Assembly: GCA_943912755.1 (NCBI GenBank)
Contig: CALTWF010000070.1
Span: 1 to 32,109 of the forward strand
DNA: 32,109 nucleotides
Origin: an uncultured Pseudomonas sp.
GTDB taxonomy: Bacteria > Pseudomonadota > Gammaproteobacteria > Pseudomonadales > Pseudomonadaceae
Reading direction: 5' to 3'
Every line of letters starts with the position of its first letter. Positions within the stretch are counted from its first letter, which is position 1. Shown here piece by piece: positions 14,398-23,204 of the stretch. Under the pieces are notes generated by a model, which worked only from the letters and a program-made list of their open reading frames with translations, made no database searches and was not told the DNA's origin. The translations under genes and the position numbers were made by a program.

Positions 14398-14407
14398 CTA
14401 TCAACGT

Positions 14408-14426
14408 ATTATCGAGAACAATTCAC
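14408..14426 (+). promoter_or_regulatory. Fur-like box upstream of second ECF sigma factor gene
   Basis: ATTATCGAGAACAATTCAC (minus strand GTGAATTGTTCTCGATAAT) matches the GAATNNTTCTC core and the flanking GATAAT of Fur sites. It lies about 30 bases before the sigma gene start, where it would overlap the promoter. The match is weaker than the site at 5340-5358. Confidence 0.6.
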
Positions 14427-14453
14427 ATTTGATATCACAGTGCATTGTCCTCC

Positions 14454-14978
14454 ATGCCTCGATCCCCCTCGCCTTCCGATGTCGGCTGGCTCTACCAGGA
14501 GCACCACGGCTGGGTCCGTTCCCTGCTCCGGCGCAAGCTGGGCAATGCCAGCGATGCCGCCGAGCTGGCCCATGACGTGTTCGTCCGTCTGCTCGCCCAA
14601 CCCCGGGAATTCCCCAGCGACGCCCATGCCCGCGCCTGGCTGGGCTCGGTGTCGCGCAATGTGTGCGTGGATTTCTGGCGGCGCCGGCGGGTCGAGCAGG
14701 CCTGGCTGGACACCCTGGCCAGCCGCCCCGAGGCCTGCATGCCCAGCGAAGAACACCAGGCCATGGTCCTCGAAGCCCTGGGCCAGGTGCAGGCCATGCT
14801 GGAGAAGCTGCCGGCGCCGGTGGCCGAAGCCTTTCTCCTCGCCCAGCTGCACGGCCTGGGCTATCGCGCCATCGCCGAGCGCATGGGCATCAGCGAGCGC
14901 ACCGTGACCAGCTACATGGCCAAGGCGATGTTCCAGTGCATGCTGCTGGAAGCCGAATTGGACGCCGCCCTGACGTGA
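14454..14978 (+). CDS. FecI-type ECF sigma factor
   Basis: This 174-residue ECF sigma factor is of the iron-starvation group. Region 2 is at about residues 12-75 (AAELAHDVFVRLLA, then RNVCVDFWRRRR). Region 4 is at about 110-165 (PVAEAFLLAQLHGLGYRAIA, then ERMGISERTVTSYMAKAMFQ). It should recruit polymerase to the receptor gene at 16054. The start is uncertain: ATG 14454 has almost no ribosome site (GTCCTCC precedes it), and an in-frame TTG at 14445 is the only near alternative. Its stop overlaps the start of the anti-sigma gene. A Fur-like box just upstream implies induction by iron shortage. Confidence 0.93.
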   Translation: MPRSPSPSDVGWLYQEHHGWVRSLLRRKLGNASDAAELAHDVFVRLLAQPREFPSDAHARAWLGSVSRNVCVDFWRRRRVEQAWLDTLASRPEACMPSEEHQAMVLEALGQVQAMLEKLPAPVAEAFLLAQLHGLGYRAIAERMGISERTVTSYMAKAMFQCMLLEAELDAALT

Positions 14979-15955
14979 GCCAGCCAACACCCGACCACGC
15001 CATCCTGCAACAGGCCGCCGACTGGTACGCGCAATTGGCCGGCCAACCCGATGACCACGTTCTGCGCCAGGCCTGGCAGCAATGGCACGCCCAGCACGAA
15101 CAGCACCGCCAGGCCTGGCAGTTCGTCGAGCGGGTCAGCCAGCGCTTCGCGCCGCTGCACGACGATGCCGAGGACGCCGGCCAGACCCTCGACCAACTGC
15201 GCCGCCAGGGTATCGAGCGGCGCCGCCTGATGCGCGGCCTCGCAGCGATCACCGGCGTCGGTTTCCTCGGTGCCCTGGCCTGGCGTCCGTTGTTGCGCGA
15301 GCCGCTGCTGGCCTGGCAGGCCGACCTGCGCAGCAACGTCGGCGAGATCGTCGAACGGCGCCTGGCCGACGGCACACGCCTGTGGCTGGCCAGCGACAGC
15401 GCCGTGGACGTGCGCTTCGATGATCGGCAACGGGTGCTGCGCCTGTATCGCGGCGAGGTGCTGGTGAGTACCGCCAGCGATCCGCGCCCGCTGCTGCTGC
15501 ACACCGCCCAGGGCAGCCTGCAACCACTGGGCACGCGGTTCAGCGTGGCGCTGGAAGATCCCGTCACCCACCTGGAAGTGTTCGAAGGACGGGTACTCGC
15601 CCGCTGCGCCGGGTCGTCGGAACAGCAGGAAGTGCCGGCAGGCTCGGCGATCAGCTTCGACACCCGCACCTTCACTGCGGCACTGCCCGCCTCCCCGGCC
15701 CGCGAGGCCTGGAGCCGCGGCGTGCTGCTGGCCGAGGACATCGAACTAAGCCGCTTCGTTGCCGAACTGGGCCGCTACCGACGCGGTTACCTGGGGCTCG
15801 ACCCGGCGCTGCGCCACCTGAAGATCATGGGCACCTTCCCCCTCCACGACACCGACCAGGCCCTGGCCATGCTCGAACGTACCCTGCCGGTGAAAGTCCA
15901 CCGCCGCCTGCCCTGGTGGGTCAGCATCGAACCGCTGGAAGCTAGCGCCGGATGA
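14975..15955 (+). CDS. FecR-type anti-sigma factor
   Basis: This 326-residue FecR protein starts at a GTG that overlaps the sigma factor stop (GTGA), which gives translational coupling. The cytoplasmic N-terminal part (residues 1-82) is followed by one membrane segment at about residues 88-103 (GLAAITGVGFLGALAW). The periplasmic FecR domain (RLADGTRLWLASDSAVDVRF) comes next, and the C-terminal part ends near PWWVSIEPLEASAG. It carries the Gly-Thr pair (Gly186-Thr187 in LGTRFSV) at which Pseudomonas FecR proteins such as FoxR cleave themselves, so it should be made as two associated fragments. It controls the sigma factor encoded just before it and receives the signal from the receptor encoded just after it. 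Confidence 0.93.
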   Translation: MSQPTPDHAILQQAADWYAQLAGQPDDHVLRQAWQQWHAQHEQHRQAWQFVERVSQRFAPLHDDAEDAGQTLDQLRRQGIERRRLMRGLAAITGVGFLGALAWRPLLREPLLAWQADLRSNVGEIVERRLADGTRLWLASDSAVDVRFDDRQRVLRLYRGEVLVSTASDPRPLLLHTAQGSLQPLGTRFSVALEDPVTHLEVFEGRVLARCAGSSEQQEVPAGSAISFDTRTFTAALPASPAREAWSRGVLLAEDIELSRFVAELGRYRRGYLGLDPALRHLKIMGTFPLHDTDQALAMLERTLPVKVHRRLPWWVSIEPLEASAG

Positions 15956-15961
15956 GCTCCT

Positions 15962-15990
15962 GAAAAAAATTCGCATTTGCCTTTCCGGTT
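15962..15990 (+). promoter_or_regulatory. Possible ECF-sigma promoter of the second signalling receptor
   Basis: GAAAAAAATTCG followed by CATTTGCCTTTCCGG lies in the 98-base gap between the anti-sigma gene and the receptor. The arrangement resembles the fecA promoter (GGAAAT, about 17 bases, TCCTTT), but the -10 part is a poor match. It shares the GAAAA plus AT-tract pattern with the site upstream of the first receptor. Confidence 0.3.
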
Positions 15991-16053
15991 TTTTCGACTC
16001 GCTCGATTCAAGCCAGTAGCAACTGCATCACGACTTTTTTCAAGGAACCCAGC

Positions 16054-18489
16054 ATGTCGTCACCGTCCCGTCTTCGTCTCGACCCGCTTGCCCTGGCCAT
16101 GGCCCTGGCGCTGCCGGCCCTGGTCATGTCCGGCCAGCCGGCCCACGCCGCCGAACAGCAGGTGCAGGCCTTCAACATTCCCGCCGGCCCGCTCAGTACC
16201 CGCCTCAACCAGTTCGCCGAGCAGGCGGGCATCTACCTCAGCGGCGATACCCGCCTGACCGAGGGCAGGCACGCCAACGCTCTGCACGGCAGCTACCCGG
16301 TGCCCCAGGCGCTGGCCATCCTGCTCGGCGGCAGCGGCCTCGATGCCCAGGCCATCGGCGCCAATCGCTACCTGCTGCAACCCGCACCCCAAGGCGGCGC
16401 GACCCTGGAACTGGGGGCAACCACCATCGATGCCCGCCGCGATTCGGCGACCACCGAAGGCAGCGGCTCCTTCACCTCGCCGGTGACCTCCATCGGCAAG
16501 GGCGACAAGCGGGTCAAGGACATTCCCCAGGCGGTCAGCGTGGTGACCCGCGAGCGCATGGATGAACAGAACCTGCGCTCGGTCACCGAGGCCCTCGGGC
16601 AGACGCCGGGGATCACCGTGGTGCCCTCCTTCACCGGCAGCCAGTTCTACTCCCGCGGCTTCTTCCTCAACAGCTTCCAGTACGACGGCGTGCCGCTGGA
16701 GCGCCAGTTGTATGCCCGCGGCTCCAGCTTCAGCGGGCAGACCGCGATCTACGACCGGGTCGAAGTGCTGCGCGGGCCCCAGGGCCTGCTGGAAGGCGGC
16801 GGCGACCCCTCCGGCGCAGTGAACCTGGTGCGCAAGCGCCCGACCGCCACGCCCCAGACCCACCTCTCGGCCAAGGCCGGTTCCTGGGATCACTACGGCG
16901 CGCAGCTGGATACGTCCGGCCCGCTGGACAGCGAGGGCCGCCTGCGCGGGCGGCTGGTGGCGGACTACGACAGCACCGGCTCGTTCGTCGACGAAGTGGG
17001 TGCCGACAACCAGACCTACTACGCCGCGCTGGACTTCGACCTGAGCGACAGCACCACCCTGGGCCTTGGCTACAGCCACGAACGCACCGACGCCACGCCC
17101 TACACCATGGGCCTGCCCAACTACAGCGACGGCAGCATGCCGCGCTTCGGCCGCTCGACCTACCTGGGCACCAAATGGGACAGCTGGGACAAGCGCCAGG
17201 ACAGCTACTACCTGGACCTGACCCGGCAGCTCGACGACAACTGGAAGCTCAAGGGCAGCCTGGTCAATGTCCGCGAGTTCAACGACTTCAAGTACCTGCA
17301 ACGGCGCGGTCGCATCGACTCGGCCAGCGGTTTCTCCGGTGATGCCTATGCCTTCGACTACTTCTCCGAGCACTGGGGCGGCGACCTCAACGTCACCGGC
17401 GACCTGCAGGTGTTCGACCGGCGCCTGGGGGTGACCGTCGGCGGCAACTACTCGCGCCTGAAAAGCCACGATGTCTGGGGCGCACGCTACAACGTGGTGC
17501 GGCCGCTGGATGTGTTCAGCTATGTGCCCAGCGCCAACGAACCCAGCGATGCCTCGATCTACGCCGCGAACAAATGGGACGACGGCTACACCTCGACCCA
17601 GAAAGGCCTCTACGCGGTGGGCGACTACCAGTTGAGCGAGCGCCTGTCGCTGATCCTCGGCAGCCGCCTGTCCAGCTTCCGCACCGTGTTCGACTCCGAC
17701 GGGCCGTGGGGCGTCAGCCGCGCCGAAGCACGCAAGAGCGACAAGCTGACGCCCTACGCCGGCCTGGTCTATGCCCTGAGCGACGAGTGGAATGCCTACG
17801 CCAGCTACACCGAGATCTTCAAGCCGCAGACCCAGCGCACCGCCACCGGGGCGATCCTTGAAGCGCGTACCGGCAACAGCTATGAAATCGGCCTCAAGGG
17901 CGAGCACGCCGGCGGACGCCTGACCACCAGCCTGGCCCTGTACCAGATGGAACAGGACAATATCGGCCTGGTGGATTCGGCGGTGGACTCGGCAACGGCC
18001 ACGGCCATGTGCGGCGGCACCTGCTATGTACCGTCGGGGACCATTCGCAGCCGTGGCTTCGAGGCCGAGATCGCCGGCGAAGTGGCCGAGGGGCTGGAGT
18101 TGTATGCGGCCTACACCCTGAACCTGATCAAGTATCTGGACGAGGAACCGGCGACCACCGCGGCGAACATCACCGGCACCACCGATACGCCGAAACATAT
18201 CCTGCGCACCTGGGCCAACTTCCGCTTGCCGGGTGAGTTCAGGCAGCTCTCGGTGGGTGGCGGGGTCAATGCCCAGAGCCGGGCGGCGGGCTATGGCTAC
18301 TATGGCCGCGAGCAAGGCGGCTATGCGGTGTGGAACGCGCGGTTGGCCTATGACTTCGACGAGCACCTGACGGCGGCACTGAACCTCAACAACGTGTTCG
18401 ACCGGCGCTACTACAAGGCGATCGACTATGACCACAACTTCTATGGCGATCCGCGCAACGTGCTGATGAGCCTGGATTATCGGTTCTGA
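16054..18489 (+). CDS. TonB-dependent siderophore receptor with N-terminal signalling (STN) domain
   Basis: This 811-residue outer-membrane receptor has a signal peptide (through AHAAEQ, about residue 33). The STN signalling domain is at residues 38-108 (VQAFNIPAGPLSTRLNQFAE and QAGIYLSGDTRL). The plug follows (DIPQAVSVVTRERMDEQNLR, then YDRVEVLRGPQGLLEGGGDP), and the barrel ends in Phe (SLDYRF). The family is the FpvA/FoxA type of ferric-siderophore receptor, active with TonB. It starts at ATG 16054 behind AAGGAA and lies downstream of its own sigma and anti-sigma genes. Unlike the first module, no esterase follows, which fits a siderophore that needs no hydrolysis, such as a hydroxamate or pyoverdine. 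That ligand class is an inference. Confidence 0.94.
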   Translation: MSSPSRLRLDPLALAMALALPALVMSGQPAHAAEQQVQAFNIPAGPLSTRLNQFAEQAGIYLSGDTRLTEGRHANALHGSYPVPQALAILLGGSGLDAQAIGANRYLLQPAPQGGATLELGATTIDARRDSATTEGSGSFTSPVTSIGKGDKRVKDIPQAVSVVTRERMDEQNLRSVTEALGQTPGITVVPSFTGSQFYSRGFFLNSFQYDGVPLERQLYARGSSFSGQTAIYDRVEVLRGPQGLLEGGGDPSGAVNLVRKRPTATPQTHLSAKAGSWDHYGAQLDTSGPLDSEGRLRGRLVADYDSTGSFVDEVGADNQTYYAALDFDLSDSTTLGLGYSHERTDATPYTMGLPNYSDGSMPRFGRSTYLGTKWDSWDKRQDSYYLDLTRQLDDNWKLKGSLVNVREFNDFKYLQRRGRIDSASGFSGDAYAFDYFSEHWGGDLNVTGDLQVFDRRLGVTVGGNYSRLKSHDVWGARYNVVRPLDVFSYVPSANEPSDASIYAANKWDDGYTSTQKGLYAVGDYQLSERLSLILGSRLSSFRTVFDSDGPWGVSRAEARKSDKLTPYAGLVYALSDEWNAYASYTEIFKPQTQRTATGAILEARTGNSYEIGLKGEHAGGRLTTSLALYQMEQDNIGLVDSAVDSATATAMCGGTCYVPSGTIRSRGFEAEIAGEVAEGLELYAAYTLNLIKYLDEEPATTAANITGTTDTPKHILRTWANFRLPGEFRQLSVGGGVNAQSRAAGYGYYGREQGGYAVWNARLAYDFDEHLTAALNLNNVFDRRYYKAIDYDHNFYGDPRNVLMSLDYRF

Positions 18490-18504
18490 ATAATGGGTGA
18501 CTGG

Positions 18505-18612
18505 TCGGGCCCTATCGCTGGCAAGCCAGCTCCCACAGGGTTCGCGCCGGGCACAGATACTGTGGCTGACCCAGAATCCTGTGGAAGCCGGCGTTGCCGG
18601 CGATGAGGCCCG
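18505..18612. repeat. REP pair after the second siderophore receptor
   Basis: A REP unit in one orientation at 18505-18540 (CGGGCCCTATCGCTGGCAAG then CCAGCTCCCACAGGG) faces a diverged unit at 18578-18612 (CCTGTGGAAGCCGGCGTTGC then CGGCGATGAGGCCC). The pair begins 15 bases after the receptor stop. The rest of the gap to 18764 holds the promoter of the efflux operon. Confidence 0.8.
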
Positions 18613-18665
18613 CATGAACAACACAAGACCCAACTATCAACGCCAGACGATAAAACCCGACTTCT

Positions 18666-18689
18666 ATCATTGCCCGTGATAGTCACCTT
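18666..18689 (+). promoter_or_regulatory. MexT-like nod-box operator of the efflux operon
   Basis: ATCA, five bases, CGTGAT, four bases, ACCTT follows the spacing of the MexT site as I recall it (ATCA-N5-GTCGAT-N4-ACYAT), with mismatches in the middle block and one at the end. It also contains the perfect dyad CTATCA-N7-TGATAG (18664-18682), a typical LysR T-N11-A arrangement. It lies about 75 bases before the first efflux gene. Confidence 0.5.
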
Positions 18690-18764
18690 CGCTTCGTTCG
18701 ATTCGTCGCCACCCGCGCCTGAACGCAGAATCCGCCCACTATCAATACATTGGCGGAGTTCTCC

Positions 18765-20009
18765 ATGGAGCAGTCACTCAAACCCTTGCGTTACCCCCTT
18801 GCCGCGTTGGCCCTTCTGGTAATGAGTGCCTGCGGCCGTACCCCGGAAGCGGTGCAGGCGCCCCAGGCGCCGAAGGTCAGCGTGGCCAAGGTGATCGAGC
18901 AGCCGATCAACGAGTGGGACGAGTTCACCGGCCGCCTGGAAGCACCGGAGACCGTCGAAGTGCGCCCACGCGTGTCCGGGCAGATCGACCAGGTGGCCTT
19001 CACCGAAGGCGCCCAGGTGCAGAAAGGCGACCTGCTGTTCCAGATCGACCCGCGTCCGTTCCAGGCCGAGGTCCGCCGCCTCGAAGCCCAGCTGCAACAA
19101 GCCCGCGCTACCGCCATCCGCTCGGAAAACGAAGCCCAGCGTGGCGAACGCCTGCGCAACAGCAATGCCATTTCCGCCGAGCTGGCCGAGTCGCGTACCA
19201 GCGCCGCCGCCGAAGCCCGTGCCGGCGTTGCGGCCATCCAGGCACAACTGGACCTGGCCAGGCTGAACCTGAGCTTCACCCGGGTCACCGCGCCGATCAG
19301 CGGCAAGGTCAGCCGCGCCCAGTTCACCGCCGGCAACATCGTCAGCGCCGATGTCACCGCGCTGACCAGCGTGGTCTCCACCGACCGCGTCTACGCCTAC
19401 TTCGATGCCGACGAACGCGTGTACCTCAAGTACACCCAGCTCGCCCGCGAGGGCCAGCGCGGCCAAAGCACCCCGGTGTACCTGGGCCTGTCCAACGAAA
19501 GCGGCAACCCGCACCTGGGCCAGATGAACTTCGTCGACAACCAGGTCAATCCGAAGACCGGCACCATCCGCGGCCGCGCCGTGTTCGACAACCGCGACGG
19601 CCAGTTCACCCCCGGCCTGTACGCGCGCCTGAAGCTGGTCGGCAGCGCCACCTACGACGCCATGCTGATCAACGACGAAGCGGTCGGCACCGACCTGGGC
19701 AAGAAGTTCGTGCTGGTCATGGACAAGGACAACAACGCGGCCTACCGCCCGGTGGAGCTGGGTCCGAAACTGGAAGGCCTGCGCATCGTGCGTTCCGGCC
19801 TGAGCAAGGACGACCGTATCGTGGTCAAGGGCCTGCAGCGGGTTCGCCCCGGCTCGCCGGTCACCCCTGAAGAAACGCCGATGGCGAGCGAAGCCACCCT
19901 CGCCGCCCTCGCCCAACAGCGCCAGGCCCTGGAAGCCGCCAACCGTCAGCCCGCCGACAGCGGCAAGGCCACGGTCAAGCTCGCCAGCGCCGCGACCCCA
20001 CGCGGTTAA
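18765..20009 (+). CDS. mexE: RND efflux periplasmic adaptor, MexE-like
   Basis: This 414-residue membrane-fusion lipoprotein has the same length as MexE as I know it. The signal ends in the lipobox LVMSAC with Cys23. The lipoyl-like hairpin domain follows (VRPRVSGQIDQVAFTEGAQV and QKGDLLFQIDPRPFQAEVRR), then a coiled-coil region around residues 105-165, a beta-barrel (LNLSFTRVTAPISGKVSRAQ), and a membrane-proximal end. It links the inner-membrane pump to the outer-membrane channel. ATG 18765 has GGCGGAG upstream; the in-frame TTG at 18750 is rejected. It is the first gene of a three-gene operon; by homology, substrates would include chloramphenicol, fluoroquinolones and trimethoprim. A related MFP naming remains possible. 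Confidence 0.88.
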   Translation: MEQSLKPLRYPLAALALLVMSACGRTPEAVQAPQAPKVSVAKVIEQPINEWDEFTGRLEAPETVEVRPRVSGQIDQVAFTEGAQVQKGDLLFQIDPRPFQAEVRRLEAQLQQARATAIRSENEAQRGERLRNSNAISAELAESRTSAAAEARAGVAAIQAQLDLARLNLSFTRVTAPISGKVSRAQFTAGNIVSADVTALTSVVSTDRVYAYFDADERVYLKYTQLAREGQRGQSTPVYLGLSNESGNPHLGQMNFVDNQVNPKTGTIRGRAVFDNRDGQFTPGLYARLKLVGSATYDAMLINDEAVGTDLGKKFVLVMDKDNNAAYRPVELGPKLEGLRIVRSGLSKDDRIVVKGLQRVRPGSPVTPEETPMASEATLAALAQQRQALEAANRQPADSGKATVKLASAATPRG

Positions 20010-20024
20010 GGGACGACGACTCCA

Positions 20025-23000
20025 ATGAATTTTTCCAAGTTCTTCATCACCCGGCCGATCTTCGCCGCCGTGCTGTCGCTGCTGATCCTGATCGCCGGCG
20101 CCATTTCGCTGTTCCAGTTGCCGATCAGCGAATACCCGGAAGTGGTACCGCCCACCGTGGTGGTGCGCGCCAACTTCCCCGGCGCCAACCCCAAGGTGAT
20201 CGGCGAGACCGTCGCCGCACCGCTGGAGCAGGCCATCACCGGTGTCGAGAACATGCTCTACATGTCCTCGCAGTCCACCGCCGACGGCAAGCTGACCCTG
20301 ACCATCACCTTCGCCCTGGGCACCAACCTGGACAACGCCCAGGTGCAGGTGCAGAACCGCGTGACCCGCACCCAGCCCAAGCTGCCGGAAGAAGTGACGC
20401 GCATCGGTATCACCGTCGACAAGGCCTCGCCCGACCTGACCATGGTCGTGCACCTGACCTCGCCGGATAACCGCTACGACATGCTCTACCTGTCCAACTA
20501 CGCGATCCTCAATATCAAGGACGAACTGGCGCGGCTGGGCGGCGTCGGTGACGTGCAGCTGTTCGGCATGGGCGACTATTCGCTGCGGGTCTGGCTCGAT
20601 CCGAACAAGACCGCCTCGCGCAACCTGACCGCCAGCGACGTGGTCAGCGCCATCCGCGAACAGAACCGCCAGGTCGCTGCCGGCCAGCTCGGTGCGCCAC
20701 CCGCGCCGAATGCCACCAGCTTCCAGCTGTCGGTCAACACCCAGGGCCGTCTGGTCAGCGAGGAAGAGTTCGAGAACATCATCATCCGTGCAGGCAGTGA
20801 CGGCGAGATCACCCGCCTGAAGGACATCGCCCGGGTCGAGCTGGGCTCCAGCCAGTACGCCCTGCGTTCGCTGCTGAACAACCAGCCGGCGGTAGCCATC
20901 CCGATCTTCCAGCGCCCGGGCTCGAACGCCATCGAGATCTCCGACGAAGTGCGGGCGAAGATGGCCGAGCTCAAGCAGAGCTTCCCCGAAGGCATGGACT
21001 ACAGCATCGTCTACGACCCGACCGTGTTCGTTCGCGGCTCGATCGAGGCGGTGGTGCACACCCTGTTCGAAGCGCTGATCCTCGTGGTGCTGGTGGTGAT
21101 CCTGTTCCTGCAGACCTGGCGCGCCTCGATCATCCCGCTGGTGGCCGTACCGGTGTCGCTGATCGGTACCTTCGCGGTCATGCACCTGTTCGGCTTCTCG
21201 CTCAACGCCCTGTCGCTGTTCGGCCTGGTACTGGCCATCGGTATCGTGGTGGACGACGCCATCGTCGTGGTGGAGAACGTCGAGCGCAATATCGAGCTGG
21301 GCCTGGAACCGCTTGAAGCAACGAAAAAGGCCATGGGCGAAGTGACCGGGCCGATCATCGCCACCGCCCTGGTGCTGTGCGCGGTGTTCGTGCCGGCGGC
21401 GTTCATCTCCGGCCTTACCGGGCAGTTCTACAAGCAGTTCGCCCTGACCATCGCCATCTCCACGGTGATCTCGGCCTTCAACTCGCTGACCCTGTCGCCG
21501 GCGCTGGCCGCCGTATTGCTCAAGGGCCATCACGCACCGAAGGACCGTTTCTCGCTGTTGCTGGAACGTCTGCTGGGCGGCTGGTTGTTCCGTCCGTTCA
21601 ACCGCTTCTTCGAGCGTGCCAGCCATAGCTATGTCGGCACCGTCGGCCGGGTCATCCGCCGCAGCGGCGTGGCGCTGTTCGTCTACGCCGGCTTGATGGG
21701 CCTGACCTACCTGGGCTTCTCGTCGACCCCGACCGGCTTCGTTCCGGCCCAGGACAAGCAGTACCTGGTGGCCTTCGCCCAGTTGCCGGACGCGGCCAGC
21801 CTCGACCGCACGGAGGCGGTGATCAAGAAGATGAGCGAGATCGCCCTGAAACAGCCGGGCGTGGCCGACTCGGTGGCCTTCCCGGGCCTGTCGATCAACG
21901 GTTTCACCAACAGCCCGAACAGCGGCATCGTGTTCACCCCGCTCAAGCCGTTCGACGAGCGCAAGGACCCGAGCCAGTCGGCCGGTGCCATCGCCGCCGC
22001 GCTGAACGCGCAGTTCGCCGATATCCAGGACGCCTACATCGCCATCTTCCCGCCGCCGCCGGTACAGGGGCTGGGCACCATCGGCGGCTTCCGCCTGCAG
22101 ATCGAGGACCGTGGCAACCTGGGCTATGAAGCGCTGTACAAGGAAGTGCAGAACATCATCGCCAAGAGCCACAACGTGCCGGAGCTGGCCGGGCTGTTCA
22201 CCAGCTACCAGGTCAACGTGCCGCAGGTGGATGCCGCCATCGACCGCGAGAAGGCCAAGACCCACGGCGTGGCGATCAATGACATCTTCGACACCCTGCA
22301 GATCTACCTGGGTTCGCTGTACGCCAACGACTTCAACCGCTTTGGCCGCACCTACCAGGTCAACGTCCAGGCCGAACAGCAGTTCCGCCTCGACGCCGAG
22401 CAGATCGGCCAGCTGAAGGTGCGCAACAACCAGGGCGAGATGATCCCGCTAGCGACCTTCATCAAGGTCAGCGACACCTCGGGCCCGGACCGGGTGATGC
22501 ACTACAACGGCTTTATCACCGCCGAGATCAACGGTGCCGCAGCCCCGGGCTACAGCTCCGGCCAGGCGGAAAAAGCCATGGAGAAACTGTTGAAGGAAGA
22601 GCTGCCCAACGGCATGACCTTCGAGTGGACCGAGTTGACCTACCAGCAGATCCTCGCCGGCAATACCGCGCTGTTCGTCTTCCCGCTCTGCGTGCTGCTG
22701 GCCTTCCTGGTGCTGGCCGCCCAGTACGAAAGCTGGAGCCTGCCGCTGGCGGTGATCCTGATCGTGCCGATGACCCTGCTGTCGGCGATTACCGGGGTGA
22801 TCCTGTCCGGTAGCGACAACAACATCTTCACCCAGATCGGCTTGATCGTACTGGTGGGGCTGGCGTGCAAGAACGCGATCCTCATCGTCGAGTTCGCCAA
22901 GGACAAGCAGGCCGAAGGGCTCGACCCGCTGGCCGCGGTACTGGAAGCCTGCCGCCTGCGCCTGCGGCCGATCCTGATGACCTCGTTCGCCTTCATCATG

Positions 23001-23204
23001 GGTGTGGTGCCGCTGGTGTTCTCCTCCGGTGCCGGTGCGGAAATGCGCCATGCCATGGGTGTGGCGGTGTTCTCCGGGATGATCGGGGTGACCATCTTCG
23101 GCCTGCTGCTGACCCCGGTGTTCTTTGTCCTGATCCGTCGTTACGTCGAACGCAGCCAGGCGCGCAAGGCCGCGCGGCTGCCAGCCGTGGAGAACCACGC
23201 ATGA
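20025..23204 (+). CDS. mexF: RND efflux inner-membrane pump, MexF-like
   Basis: This 1059-residue resistance-nodulation-division transporter is a proton-driven drug pump. The N-terminus (MNFSKFFITRPIFAAVLSLL) is the HAE1-family start. The proton-relay aspartates are Asp410-Asp411 in GIVVDDAIVVVENVE of the fourth membrane helix, with the partner lysine in GLACKNAILIVEFAKD. Two large periplasmic loops and twelve membrane helices are intact. It begins 15 bases after mexE and overlaps oprN by four bases, so the three genes are one operon. In P. aeruginosa this pump is switched on by MexT; the regulator gene is not in this window. Confidence 0.93.
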   Translation: MNFSKFFITRPIFAAVLSLLILIAGAISLFQLPISEYPEVVPPTVVVRANFPGANPKVIGETVAAPLEQAITGVENMLYMSSQSTADGKLTLTITFALGTNLDNAQVQVQNRVTRTQPKLPEEVTRIGITVDKASPDLTMVVHLTSPDNRYDMLYLSNYAILNIKDELARLGGVGDVQLFGMGDYSLRVWLDPNKTASRNLTASDVVSAIREQNRQVAAGQLGAPPAPNATSFQLSVNTQGRLVSEEEFENIIIRAGSDGEITRLKDIARVELGSSQYALRSLLNNQPAVAIPIFQRPGSNAIEISDEVRAKMAELKQSFPEGMDYSIVYDPTVFVRGSIEAVVHTLFEALILVVLVVILFLQTWRASIIPLVAVPVSLIGTFAVMHLFGFSLNALSLFGLVLAIGIVVDDAIVVVENVERNIELGLEPLEATKKAMGEVTGPIIATALVLCAVFVPAAFISGLTGQFYKQFALTIAISTVISAFNSLTLSPALAAVLLKGHHAPKDRFSLLLERLLGGWLFRPFNRFFERASHSYVGTVGRVIRRSGVALFVYAGLMGLTYLGFSSTPTGFVPAQDKQYLVAFAQLPDAASLDRTEAVIKKMSEIALKQPGVADSVAFPGLSINGFTNSPNSGIVFTPLKPFDERKDPSQSAGAIAAALNAQFADIQDAYIAIFPPPPVQGLGTIGGFRLQIEDRGNLGYEALYKEVQNIIAKSHNVPELAGLFTSYQVNVPQVDAAIDREKAKTHGVAINDIFDTLQIYLGSLYANDFNRFGRTYQVNVQAEQQFRLDAEQIGQLKVRNNQGEMIPLATFIKVSDTSGPDRVMHYNGFITAEINGAAAPGYSSGQAEKAMEKLLKEELPNGMTFEWTELTYQQILAGNTALFVFPLCVLLAFLVLAAQYESWSLPLAVILIVPMTLLSAITGVILSGSDNNIFTQIGLIVLVGLACKNAILIVEFAKDKQAEGLDPLAAVLEACRLRLRPILMTSFAFIMGVVPLVFSSGAGAEMRHAMGVAVFSGMIGVTIFGLLLTPVFFVLIRRYVERSQARKAARLPAVENHA

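Noticed and set aside
16060..18633. 857-residue minus-strand open frame opposite the second siderophore receptor
   Set aside because: It is an antisense shadow of the receptor with low-complexity composition. The equal length to the previous frame appears to be chance.
18774..22265. 1163-residue minus-strand open frame opposite mexE and mexF
   Set aside because: It spans two well-conserved efflux genes in antisense, with no domain, no plausible ribosome site and codon use that mirrors the real genes.
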